Notes under the pieces: generated by a model
The model's input: only the letters and a program-made list of their open reading frames with translations
What the model was told of the DNA's origin: nothing
Database searches by the model: none
Position numbers and translations under genes: made by a program
Shown: positions 37,700 through 49,015 of the stretch, piece after piece
How the letters are laid out: the number at the start of each line of letters is the position of its first letter
Numbering within the stretch: position 1 is the first letter of the stretch
Assembly (NCBI RefSeq): GCF_004798865.1
Contig: NW_025336479.1
Coordinates: 6,171,715 to 6,235,714 of the forward strand
Direction: 5' to 3'
DNA: 64,000 nt
Source: Varanus komodoensis
Lineage: Eukaryota > Chordata > Lepidosauria > Squamata > Varanidae

Positions 37700-38045
37700 C
37701 TTTTTCCATTCTTGTTGCAGGATGAAAATGCATCCTTTACATGTTTTCCCTCCTGGGGGTTGTATTTATCTGCCTTGCTGTATCTTCTATTAGTCAACCA
37801 CAAAGTGGTGCAATGTCTAGTTGTAGTATAGCAGACTTACAAATTTTCCTTAGGCTTTTGTTTCAGTTTGAAATTCAACATACCTGGCTTTAAAAGAATC
37901 CCACAAATTTAGTTGGAGAAGGAAGAGGAAGAAAAGGCTCCTCAATTTTCGGGGAGTGAAGGTTCGAAACCACAAAATAAACACCTCACATAGAGGAGTC
38001 CATACTGTTTCTGAGTCCAGTTCTACCAAGATTCCCTAAGTTTCA
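37700..38045. repeat. Unclassified interspersed repeat Y, copy 2
   Basis: It shares the ordered blocks described for 25240-25640: gaaaatgcatcctttacat, ttgtatttatctgcctt, tagtatagcagacttac, ttaggcttttgtttcag with tttgaaat, and ctcacatagaggagtcc. Confidence 0.5.
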
Positions 38046-38049
38046 TTTC

Positions 38050-39980
38050 ATTGTCACATCTCAGCTTAGGTTTTCACAATTAGGAAAATAAGAACCACGA
38101 TCAATTTGCTATGTTTCCATCCTCTTTAAAATTATTATTTCCACTTGTCCCAAAACCCATTATGTAGGGGAGAAAACTCACTCATGGGAAACTAATCTAG
38201 CCAGCATCAATGGAAAAAATGTACACAAAGAAGCAGGTATGGCATCTTCAGGATAGTCCATGTATTAAAATGGAGCCTGTACAGACCTTTTTACAAAGAA
38301 GTTGGATTCAGAAGTTTAATCTATGGAATAACAATGTTGGTAAGTACACATACCCAACACTGAAAGAATAAGGATACAAAAATATTTTTTAGAGCTGATT
38401 GTTTTTGTTATCATTTTTGTTCTTGCCTCAGTCCTCAGGAATCGGGGCATAAACCATAACAGTGGGCCAGATCTTTCCTCTTCCCAAGGGCTATTGCTTT
38501 TTCCTCTTTTCTTTTCTTTTCTTTTCTTTTCTTTTCTTTTCTTTTCTTTTCTGGGACTGGGGACTTTTGCCAAATGACCGTATCTGAAATCTGCAGCATT
38601 GGCTCTGAAGACTTCTGAGCAAGGCCTCTCACCTTTGCCAGAATTGGGAAATAGTTGCTTTGAAATAAATGTATTCTGTACATTTACAAACAATATCCTG
38701 AATCTCCACAGCTTATTATGATCCATCAACAGTGACTGCACCCAAGGCTGTGAAGTTCTTTGCTAAGCCCACCTTTGTATTCTTGCTGGAACAGCCCCGT
38801 TGAGCACCTCTGACATTGCACAGATGATGTGCACAATGAGATAAGCAGCAAGGTATCTATACCACTATTTATTTATTTTTTGCTTTTCTGAATTTAATTC
38901 AGAAAATTTAAATTTTAACACTGCCTGTAGCTCTAATTCTCCGTTCTTTTCAGACATGCTCTGATGATATCAGACATCATGAAGAATACTACTTGGGATA
39001 ATGGCTATCTCCCAGAAATAGCTTGCATCTGTTTGACTTCAATGATACGGAGCTACTTTATGAACCAGTGGATGAATGTTGGCTACTAAATGGCTACCAT
39101 GAGAGCAATCATTACCATTACCCCCCCTCCCAAATTCCTTTCCATTTGTTAAAGCTGCGTTTATACCATGATTTGCCAGGGCTCTTGAGTTGCGCAAGTC
39201 CAATTGGCACTGGATAACTCATGCCCTCTAGTCAGTGATGGTAGAATCAGCAAATCTTGAGCTCATCAAGGTCCTCTGAGTTCTGACTTAAAATTCAGTC
39301 CACCTTATTCCCATTCTCAAGTATGAGCTTTGCAGTTGCTTGAATGGGAGGGTGGGGGGCAAAGTGTGCATGTGGGTGCACATTTTTTTAGGGTACACAC
39401 CTGGATGTATACTTTCCCCCATTGACTGAAGCATGAAAATACCGTTTTTTTCCCCAAAATGCACATTTTTAAAGTGCACCCTTTTCTAACAAATATATTT
39501 TGCTAATGTGATTGCAAAGCTTGGAAATCTGATGTTTGAGGATGTGAATGAAGCAAGTTCTGAAGTTTTATGAACTGAAATAAAATTCTCATATAGTATA
39601 GGTTCCATAAAAGTAGAAGAGTCTATTTTAGCATAACATTCAATTTCTGGCATCCTTGATAACAGAATGAAACAATCCAAGATAACAGGGCTTCTGTCTG
39701 AGGCCAATGGTCACAGTTAGTAAAAGGCACATTAATATGCTCCATAAGGCAGATTTAGATGCAAAGGCACAGTCATACAACCTGTCTATTTCAGTACAAA
39801 TTTTGCAGCCATGCTGAAAGTTTTGCAATTGACCAAGCAATGGAATCCACACAATGCCTGCATTATTCTTGAACTCTAAAGAACCTGAACAATCTTCTAA
39901 GTCATGGATCTTATGCAACTCTGACAGTGACACAGGTAGTAAAAGTACGGCAATCTCAAATTGTAGCTTGACAGGTGCAA
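38050..39980. other. Unannotated DNA without a supported gene
   Basis: It contains a (CTTTT)n array (about 38505-38552). A lysine-rich 141-codon minus-strand frame across that array is an artefact of it. A tgcat/gtgcac-rich stretch at about 39350-39485 may be an old repeat but was not identified. Confidence 0.5.
38505..38552. repeat. (CTTTT)n microsatellite
   Basis: About nine ctttt units, simple-sequence DNA. Confidence 0.95.
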
Positions 39981-39984
39981 ATCT

Positions 39985-40202
39985 TGTTGGTGCTTCTATG
40001 CCTGTTAAAAACCTACCTGTTTAATCAGGTATTTAGACCTTTTTATTTAATCAATATTTTAATAAGTTTTAATATTGAATTGTATTATTGTATTTTATTA
40101 ATTGCAGCCAGAGTGGGTCGTCAATTTATTTATCCTATTAACCATCCAGAGACATTCGTAATTGGACATTATACAAATTTTATAAATAAAATAAATAAAT
40201 AT
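39985..40202 (+). mobile_element. L2-type LINE 3' end with microsatellite tail
   Basis: A short coding remnant, KTYLFNQVF at about 40008-40034, matches the KTFLFKHHF end of L2 ORF2. It is followed by an AT-rich 3' UTR, a cagccagagtgggtcgtcaa block (the usual ccgcccagag...gggcggtataaat region) and a taaataaaataaataaat tail. It is heavily 5' truncated. Confidence 0.65.
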
Positions 40203-40358
40203 TTGCTGATTTTTAATATTTTCTTTGGTTTTATTGAGGCCCTGCTTTTATTTTAGCTGATGTTTAATGAACCCTGTAACCACCCTGAGATTCCATCATC
40301 ATCATCATCCCAAGCTCACCAGATGTCAGACTAGTCAATAGAAAGAGTGAGAAGAATT

Positions 40359-41716
40359 GTTGTTGTTGTTAGTCGCGAAGTCGTGTCCGACCCATTGTGA
40401 CCCCATGGACAACACTCCTCCAGGCCTTCCTGTCCTCCACCATCCCCCGGAGTCCACCCAAGCTCACACCAACTGCCTCAGTGACTCCATCCAGCCACCT
40501 CATCCTCTGCTGTCCCCTTCTTCTTTTGCCACCTAATGAGAAGGAAGGACTCCCTGGAGAAGAGTCTAATGCTGGGAACAATAGGTGGCAAAAGNNNNNN
40601 NNNNNNNNNNNNNNNNNNNNNNNNNNNNNNNNNNNNNNNNNNNNNNNNNNNNNNNNNNNNNNNNNNNNNNNNNNNNNNNNNNNNNNNNNNNNNNCCAGGC
40701 CTTCCTGTCCTCCACCATCCCCCGGAGTCCACCCAAGCTCACACCAACTGCCTCAGTGACTCCATCCAGCCACCTCATCCTCTGCTGTCCCCTTCTTCTT
40801 TTGCCACCTATTGTTCCCAGCATTAGACTCTTCTCCAGGGAGTCCTTCCTTCTCATTAGGTGGCCAAAGTATTTGAGTTTCCTCTTCAGGATCTGGCCTT
40901 CTAAAGAGCAGTCAGGGTTGATCTCCTCTAGGACTGACCGGTTTGATCACCTTGCAGTCCAAGGGACTCGCAGGAGTCTCCTTCAGCACCACAATTCAAA
41001 GGCTTCAGTCCTTTAGCGCTCAGCCTTTCTTATAGACCAGTTTTCACAGCCATACATTGCAACTAAGAAAACCATAGCCTTGACTATACGCACGTTTGTT
41101 GGCAGGGTGATGTCTCTGCTTTTTAGTATGCTGTCTAGATTTGCCATAGCTTTCCTCCCCAAGAGCAAGCGTCTTTTAATTTCTTGGCTGCAGTCCCCGT
41201 CTGCAGTGATCTTGGAGTCCAAGAAAATAAAATCTGTCACTACCTCCATTTCTTCCCCATCTATTTCCCAGAAGTGAGAGGACTGGATGCCATGATCTTA
41301 GTTTCCTTAATGTTGAGTTTCAAGCCTACTTTTGCACTCTCCTCCTTCACCCACATCAAGAGCCTCTTTAGTTCCTCTTCACTTTCTGCCATGAGAGTGG
41401 TATCATCTGCATATCTGAGGTTGTTGCTATTTCTTCCAGCAATCTTAATTCCAACTGGTGATTCATCTAGGCCTGCCTTTCTCATGATGTGCTCTGCATA
41501 TAAGTTAAATAGGCAGGGCAACAGTATGTAGCCTTGCCAAACTCCTTTCTCAATTTTGAACCAATCGGTGGTTCCGTGCCCAGTTCTCACTGTTGCTTCT
41601 TGACCCACATATAGGTTTCTCAAGAGACAAATAAGATGGTCTGGTACTCCCATCTCTTTAAGAACTTACCACAATTTGTTGTGATCCACACAATCAAAGG
41701 CTTTAGCATAGTCAAT
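40359..41716 (-). mobile_element. RTE-BovB LINE, antisense, 5' truncated, with assembly gap
   Basis: On the minus strand the element starts at about 41716 inside the reverse transcriptase with IDYAKAFDCVDHNKLW (catalytic motif A). It continues GVPDHLICLLRNLYVGQEA, GTTDWFKIEKGVWQG, then NNLRYADDTTLMAES (YADD at 41413-41402) and VGLKLNIKETKIM. After a frame break come VTDFIFLDSKITADGD, KRRLLLGRKAMANLDSILK and AMYGCENW. The 3' end is marked by the antisense of ggtcggacacgacttcgcga and a short gtt-repeat tail at 40359-40370. A 14-bp target-site duplication with one mismatch, gagtgagaagaatt at 40345-40358 and gagtgagaaggatt at 41717-41730, brackets it exactly. Intact BovB ORF2 supplies an APE endonuclease and RT; the endonuclease is absent here, so the copy was dead on arrival. 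Confidence 0.92.
40595..40694. other. Assembly gap of exactly 100 N
   Basis: The gap has the conventional size used for gaps of unknown length. It lies inside the antisense BovB. The 116 bases just after it repeat 40420-40535 without a mismatch, so the two contig ends overlap and were not merged. Confidence 0.98.
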
Positions 41717-41730
41717 GAGTGAGAAGGATT

Positions 41731-42478
41731 AATGGAATTATTGTTAGGATTCCCTTTCAAAAACTCCCAACTGGTAGCTGGCTGTTCCACTGATAAGAAC
41801 TAACCACCAATGGATCATTTTAATTGTGTAGATACTCACATTCTAATCTCACACAAGCTTGGCATGTACTTAGTTCACTTCAACCAGATTCCATTCACAT
41901 GGCAAAATGAAACAAAGGAAAAGGGTTACCTATACGCCCAGACTTGCTGCAGTTTATCACCTCGTTCTTAGCTTCTGTTGCAATACATCTTGCCAGAACT
42001 CCAAGCAGAGCTGTGACAGTGGTTGCTGAAGTACCCCATGCACACTTCCTCAAGGATCCCAACTGAGGCGCTTTTTAATAGCGCTAACCCAGGTCAAGGT
42101 GACCTTGCGTACCACCTGCATCTTGCTTAACAACTCCATAATTGGGATCATACCACTTTATGGCTAGAGAAGGCTATATAAGGAATCATTGCACATGTCA
42201 GTCTCATGTGTGGAGCATAATATTACGTTATTACATAACGATCTGATTCAAAATTTGAACAACCACACACACACACCCATTTATCAATACACTTATTTCA
42301 CTATTTACTTAACAAAAACATCTCTCCTGTTGGTACTTTCCACAGGCCTTATTAGGCCTACGAATCTGGGGTTTTCCACTTAATCACCAGGTATTCGTTC
42401 TTACAGGCTTTTACTGGCATCAGCCAGGATCATAGCAAAGGATAGTTACAGCCAGAGTCCGATCTCCAAGAATCATCA
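41731..42478. other. Unannotated spacer between BovB and L2
   Basis: AT-leaning sequence with no recognised repeat or gene, apart from a short ca run near 42265. Confidence 0.5.
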
Positions 42479-42538
42479 TAACGGCCCAGGACCCCCAGGC
42501 CACTTTTCTGAGATTAGTAAGTTTTTCAGCAAATCACA

Positions 42539-45422
42539 ATGAAAAGAGAGTCTTGTGACGCTGTGGCAGAAGACAAGCCATTTTGCTGGGTACACATCTG
42601 TCAGTTAACTGCCAGGTCGGTCAATAATAAATCTTCCCTCATCCATGACTTGATTATGGATGAGGGGGCCGACCTGGCTTGCATAACGGAGACCTGGGCG
42701 GGAGAGGGAGGGGATGTTGCCCTCTCCCAATTGTGCCTGCCCGGGTATCTGGTTCAACACTGTTCACGCCCAGAAGGGAGGGGACGGGGAGTCGCGTTGG
42801 TTTACAGAGCCTCCATCTCTCTCACAGGTATTCCGGTCCCTTTGAGACCAGGGCTGGAGTGCCTCTACTTGGTGTTGGGCGAACGAGACAGATTGGGGAT
42901 TCTATTGGTGTACCGTGCACCTTTCTGCCCAGCAGTCTCCCTATCTGAGCTGACAGAGACCGTCTCGGACCTGGTGTTGAGGACCCCCAGGATGTTGGTC
43001 CTGGGGGACTTCAATCTCCATGCTGAGTCTGGACTGACCGGGGTGGCTCAGGACTTCATGGCCTCTATGATGGCCATGGGCCTGTCTCAACACGTCATTG
43101 GCCCGACCCATGAACGTGGACACACTCTGGACCTGGTATTCACGACGGGGCAGGTAGAGGATGACCTGAGGGTGAAGAACTTATGTTTGACTCCCCTGTC
43201 ATGGTCAGATCACCTCCTGATGAGGTTTGTGCTCGAGAGCGGCCTCTCCCTCTATAAGAGTGCAGACCCGATTGTATGGGCCCGCCCCTGGAGCCGGATG
43301 GATCCGGATGGATTCCTGAAGGCCCTGGGGGAGTTTCCGGCTGACAAGACTGGTGCTCCTGTCGAGGCTCTGGTCGAACTGTGGAACGGAGAGATGACCA
43401 GGGCTGTGGACATGATCGCTCCTAAGCGTCCTCTCCCACCGGGCAGAGTCCGCTCTTCCCCTTGGTATACACCTGAATTACGGGCGATGAAGCGAGTTGG
43501 GAGACGGCTAGAGCGTAGGTGGAGGAAATCACGGGATGAATCTGACCGAACACACTTGAGAGCCCACTATTGGGCCTATGCTGTGGCGGTGAAGGCGGCG
43601 AAAAAGAAGTTTTTTTCCGCTTCCATTGCCTCCTCACAATGCCGTCCAGCGGAGCTTTTTCGAGTGGTGCAAGGCCTGGTTCGCCTGGGTCCTAAGGAAG
43701 ATCCGATGCCACCCTCAAAGGCCCGCTGTGACGACTTTGCCAGGCATTTCAGGGAGAAAATCGCTCAGATTCATCACGAGCTGGACTCCACTAATGAATC
43801 AGAGGTTTCTGAGGAGTCACCAATGCCACCGTCTGGTCCAAAATTATTGGAGGAATTTCAATTATTGCGGCCCAATGATGTGGACAAGGTGCTTGGAAGA
43901 GTACGTCGCACCACTTGCCTATTGGATCCTTGCCCGTCTTGGTTAATAAATAACTCCAAGCACGGGATTGGGACCTGGATCTTGGAAGTGGTTAACGCTT
44001 CTCTGAGGGAGGGTCGAGTGCCTGCCCCTTTAAAGGAGGCGGTAATACGACCGGTCCTGAAGAAAGCGTCACTGGATCCAGAGATGGCCACTAACTATAG
44101 ACCTGTGGCCAACATCCCGTTTCTGGGCAAGGTGTTGGAGCGAGTGGTAGCGGGACAACTCCAAGCACTCTTGGATGAAACTGATTATCTGGATCCTTTT
44201 CAGTCCGGCTTCAGACCCGGGTACAGTACTGAATCTTCCTTGGTCGCCCTGTACGACGACCTGTGCAGGGAGAAGGACGGGGAGTGCATCCCTGTTGGTT
44301 CTTCTGGACCTCTCGGCGGCTTTCGATACCATCGACCATGGTATCCTTCTGGATAGACTTGCGGGATTGGGGGTTGGAGGCACTGCTTTGCAGTGGTTCC
44401 GCTCCTATCTCAACGGTCGATTCCAGAAGGTAGTGCTGGGGGACCATGTCTCTATGTCATGGCAGCTATGCCATGGGGTACCACAGGGCTCCATTCTATC
44501 CCCTCTGCTATTTAACATCTATATGAAACCGCTGGGAGAGGTCATCAGGAGGTGTGGGCTGCGGAATCATCAATACGCTGATGATACCCAGCTTTACCTC
44601 TCGTTCTCCACTAATCCAGGTGAGGCAGTGGCTGTGCTGAACCGGTGCTTGGCCGAGGTAAGGGAATGGATGAGGGCCAATAAACTGAAACTCAACCCAG
44701 ACAAGACGGAGGTCCTGTTGGTTGGTGGATCGGGTTTCGGAGAGGGTGGATTTGACCTGGTCCTGAATGGTGCAACACTCCCTCTTAGGGATAAGGTCCG
44801 CAGCTTAGGAGTACTCCTCGACCCGGAGCTTTCTTTGGAAGCTCAGGTGACAGCGGTAACGAGGAACGCCTTCCTTCAGCTTCGGCTGATTAATCAGCTG
44901 CGCCCCTACCTGGAGTACGACTGCCTGGCGACGGTGACACACGCGCTGGTGACTTCCCGCCTAGACTTCTGTAACGCGCTTTACGTGGGGCTTCCCCTGA
45001 AGACAGTCCGAACACTTCAATTGGTGCAAAATAGAGCTGCCAGGTTGCTGACGGGGATGGGGCGTTATGCTCACATGACTCCAGTCCTCCGTCAGCTTCA
45101 CTGGCTTCCCATTGAAGCCCGGGCCCAATTCAAGGTGTTGATTATGACCTATAAAGCCCTAAACGGCTTGGGTCCTGGCTACCTGAACGAGCGCTTACAT
45201 CCGTATATGCCCGACCGCCCTTTGAGATCTGCGGGAGAGTCCCTTCTCCGGGAACCCTCCATGAAAGAAATTAGGAGAGTAAGTACCCGGAGGAGGGCTT
45301 TCTCTGCGGTGGCACCCAACCTATGGAATTCACTCCCCAAAGAGGTCCGCCTGGCACCGTTGTTACTGGTTTTTCGGCGCCAGGTAAAGACCTTTTTATT
45401 TAAACATCATTTCAATTGTTAA
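42539..45422 (+). pseudogene. L2 ORF2 protein gene: APE endonuclease plus reverse transcriptase, one frame break
   Basis: ORF2 of an L2 LINE nicks the target and reverse-transcribes its own RNA at the nick. The first frame (42539-44356) holds the APE-type endonuclease: ARSVNNKS near residues 25-32, ITETW with Glu51, RGRGVALVYRA, LGDFN at residues 155-159 (bases 43001-43015), a GHTLDLVF block and SDH at residues 223-225. It then enters the RT with NYRPVANIPFLGKVLERVV and [18 protein letters not shown]. In the G run at 44279-44282 the frame shifts by one base. The second frame carries [14 protein letters not shown] (motif A), [14 protein letters not shown] (B), YADD at 44574-44585 (C), [13 protein letters not shown] (D), and the thumb with [10 protein letters not shown], ending FLFKHHFNC. 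All catalytic residues I can check are present. The ATG used is only the first one in frame; the true start may be upstream or lost. About 960 codons in total. Confidence 0.92.
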
Positions 45423-45637
45423 AACATATGATCTGGCCAGGGCAACTTCTTCTTCCTTCTCTTTCTCCTCCTATATTTTTATTTTATACTGATAATTTTA
45501 ATTTTATATTTGTAAATCAATGTATTTTTTGTATTTTTGTATTTAATGGTAATTTATTATGTACTATTGTATTTCAATGTATTTTATCATGTTGCAAGCC
45601 GCCCCGAGGTTTCGGCAAGGGGCGGCATAGAAATGTT

Positions 45638-45691
45638 ATAATAATAATAATAATAACAACAACAACAATAACAACAACAACAATAACAACT
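45638..45691 (+). repeat. (ATA)n(ACA)n microsatellite tail of the L2
   Basis: ata units grade into aca/ata-mixed units directly after the L2 3' UTR. LINEs of this clade end in short tandem repeats rather than poly-A. Confidence 0.85.
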
Positions 45692-45699
45692 GGCCTTTT

Positions 45700-48400
45700 T
45701 GTTTGTCACAACTGTACTCTACTAGCCTCACCACAATCTTGTGATGTGAATTTGGTGGAGAGACAGCAATGCCCCAGGACACTAACAAAAACTTTGTACT
45801 TGAACAGAAAATTTGTAGCTGCAATTCCCAATCTGAAATCCAACACCTAGTCCTTGCATTATACCGGCTCTTGAATTGTTGCTCTTTGAAACTGTACTGC
45901 ACCATTAAGAAGCAGCTGCCAAAGGTTTTTACTAAGTATTTTTAAATGGTAAAAATAGACTTTTTAAAAGCCCTAGGACTAATGAACTGGGACATTTTAA
46001 GTCAGCTGTTAGTTTTCATTGAAAAGTATGGAAGTTCATCACACATACAAGCACACCAAGGTACAGGATATCTGGATTTTGACTAGCTGTGTAAGGTTTA
46101 TAGATATATGCAATCACGTAATTAAGGGCATAATTCTATGCCTGTTTAGACAGAAAGAAGTCCTACATATGGCTGGGGAATGCTGGGAGTTGGAGTTTTT
46201 TCTGCAAAATGTGAATCAGATTGTACCCTAAGGCACATAATTACTGAAGATGTCTTAAAGCTTTGCTGGTGGTTGTGTATCAACTTCCAGACAAGACATT
46301 TAAAGAAAGATAGAAGGAAATGAAAAGTTAACAGAATAACAAAGATGAATGGATATGTGTAATTCTGGAGTGGGGGGAACCCCAAGAAGAATTATTGCAG
46401 TTGTCAAATGGATAAACTGCCACTCAAAGGAAAAAGTACTTTGGAAGGGCAAGATACAGTTGCATTAAAACAGCACACAGATTTCTGCATAATACTTTGT
46501 TTCCTTCCCTATTTCTTCCATAAATAGAAGACTGTTTTGGTAGTATCAAGTGGGAAAAGCCAAAATAGGTGCAGCTTCATCCACTTTTGGAGAAATGGGT
46601 ATTTTGTTATTGTTTCTGCAGTCAAGGAAGAAGCAAAGTGAATCTCATTTAACTGTAATGTAGGAATGATGCCCTTTAAACATTAGGATTCCTGTGGTTC
46701 CACCAACTGTATAAAATAAAGAAATCTGGCAGTTGCAGGTTCTCAAACTTCAGCAGCACTAAAACATCATGAGAGCAAATATCCCATAACATACAACTGC
46801 CTTTGGCCTGGATCCTTATAAACTGAAGCACCCTGTGATATTGTTTCATCATTGTAAGTATTACTAAGAGATCTAAAAATACATACAATTGTCCATATAA
46901 TGTAATGTGCAATGGAGAAACAGGAAACTGGAAGAGAGACCTGAGAATCTATTAGTCTATAATAAGATGAGGTTGCTAAAGAACTAGCAAACAGATGGAG
47001 TTTCAACAGAGCTTCAGATATCCTCATCGCATTACTTCTTAACATATGAATCATAGTGTCTTCCCTACTTCCACCTTCACATACCTCTTGCTCTCCAGTG
47101 TTTGGACCACCAAATCTCCCTCTAAAAGAGCATAACAACAAAGAGGAACAAAGATTCCAGTCATTTAAAACATGTCACCAAAATCAATATGGATTTACCA
47201 CAAATGTGAATAAATTTACTCCACTCACACTATAGCATTTTAGAATTCTAATCTGATGCTCCTCTGATGACTTCCTGACAAGCCTGCTACTTAAAGGAGC
47301 AGTGCGTTCATGAATATCTTCCTAGGTTGTTGTTGGCAGAATGTCTTCCTAACTATTGGGTCACCAGCTCTGTAGTAAACACAAGCCCCTTCCAAAGCCA
47401 GCATTCATTCCTTTGAGCGATACAGCTCTGGACCTGCATTATCAGCCCTCACACCTGCCCTGCCAGGGGACCTTTATTTAGCACGAACATTCATCACCCC
47501 GACTGAGTCCATAAATAATGCCATTAGCCACTCAAAGCTGTGATAAAATTAGTAGTGTAAACAGAGAGAGTAAATGACCTTAGTGGAAAACCATTGTTGA
47601 TCCTGACCCAACACTTACAAAGAAGATTAGTCAGGGCAGGACAAGGAGGGCTCCTGGGGACTGTTGTAAGAACAGAGGCTCCAGAATGTTTATTCTTAGA
47701 AAAAGATCAAATCCCCATTGTGAGTTTTATAAGATCAGTGGTTCTCAAGATGGAACATGTTCAGGTTGAGTTATTCCCTGATATCAGCTGGGTTAGTTAT
47801 AGAGATTCCTTACTGTACATCAGCTATAATCTCCTCTTCCTTGCCTCATGTTGTTCCAGTTTGGCAGACAGGGAAGTTAACAGATGGCGGAAAAGCAAGT
47901 TTCTTATCCTATATTGTTTTCTTCTGGAGCGATCTAGAATTCCTAACCTTACACAAAATATGAATCCCACCTAAGGCAGAGGTAGAAAGGAACTGTCCCC
48001 TAGCTCAGACTGTGGATCATTACCAATCAGGATGTTTGAAGCCCCCACCAAAATCTTGAGTGTGGAGGATCCCTGTGAGAATGATTAGGAACCACTGATC
48101 TTACTCAGGCATAGCCTGCACACCTTTATGGAAGCTGCTTGAAACTGTTTCCACATAATGGCTGCTCCATATGGTTTCTCATGCAGCAGCTCACCATGTG
48201 GAGGATCACATATTATATAGGAAGTAACTCTATTCATCTTCTGCATTTTTTCTAGTTCATGCCACAATTGTGTGAATTAGCATTGCAGGACAATTCACAT
48301 AACGCTTTGAATTGATATTGGATGAATATTTGTATTGTAGTGGATAATTCATCATATCGCTTCACAAAAGGTCATAATCTTGTTTAGAATTAAATTTATG
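45700..48400. other. Unannotated DNA without a supported gene
   Basis: Apart from a possible half-copy of the palindromic repeat at about 46165-46205 (ggctggggaatgctggga then gttggagttt), nothing was recognised. Open frames of 124-126 codons have no domain. Confidence 0.5.
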
Positions 48401-48409
48401 GCAGAATGC

Positions 48410-48640
48410 AGTGACAGAGGGCACATCCAAACAATTTTTTAATCGTGCAATCATACTGCCTCATTCATGGGGTTTCATGGTAGAATCCAGATATTATTTC
48501 TTCCATTTGTAGCCCTCCATTGCTTTCGGATCACCTGTGCTTTTTTAAGCAGGCAAACATCTGTTAAGGAAGAGAAGACTGAAAAGTTGCACAATGCACT
48601 TTGTTGCAACTAAGATACTTATTCCTGGAAGCACACTGAA
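48410..48640. repeat. Unclassified interspersed repeat X, copy 2
   Basis: It shares ordered blocks with 23225-23450, in the same orientation: aatcgtgcaatcatactgcc, a tttgtagccctccattgc block, ctgttaaggaagagaag and gttgcacaatgc. Confidence 0.5.
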
Positions 48641-48897
48641 GAAAGGAGATAGGTAGTGAAAAGTGGTGACTGGGATGCATTAAAAAGGGAGTGGGGGAAA
48701 AATACTGTATTTCTTGGGTCAGGCACCAACATCAGTTTAGCATCAGATCATATGCTCTGATATGATCCATACTGATCCATTTGATCCCCAATGAAAAACA
48801 TCTGTTTTGTTCCTCCTCCTCCAAACATACTGAATGGGATACAGTGAGGATTCACAGGAAGTATTAGACCCCAGGTTAATACTGGCACAGTAGATTT

Positions 48898-48962
48898 CAG
48901 GTAGATAATTTTATTTCTATACTGCCCCACAGCAAAACTCTCTGAGAGGTTTACACAATATG
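48898..48962 (-). repeat. LINE-type 3' tail fragment, antisense
   Basis: The text gataattttatttctatactg then gcccc and ctctgagaggtttacac resembles the antisense L2-like 3' UTR. Only about 60 bp remain, and a BovB insertion begins shortly after it. Confidence 0.4.
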
Positions 48963-49015
48963 AATGCCAGGAAGCATGGAAAATGTAATATACATGGTAG
49001 TTGCTACACACAACT

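Larger units (their letters stand above)
42480..45692 (+). mobile_element. L2-type LINE, youngest copy, near-complete ORF2 and 3' UTR
   Basis: The element contains essentially the whole ORF2 (described separately), a 3' UTR at 45423-45637 with gcaagccgccccgagg and ggggcggcatagaaatg, and a microsatellite tail of ata and aca units at about 45638-45691. It is distinctly more GC-rich than its flanks and than the other L2 copies in the window, and its frames are open over 1.8 and 1.2 kb. This points to a much later insertion. The 5' boundary is uncertain (somewhere about 42480-42560). No ORF1 was found upstream, so it is probably 5' truncated just before ORF2. Confidence 0.93.

Noticed and set aside
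38316-38741. Lysine-rich 141-codon frame on the minus strand
   Set aside because: The charged part is the translated CTTTT microsatellite.
40397-41016. Open frames spanning the run of N
   Set aside because: They read through an assembly gap and antisense BovB sequence.
45416-45850. 144-codon frame after the L2 ORF2
   Set aside because: It runs through the L2 3' UTR and its microsatellite tail; not coding.
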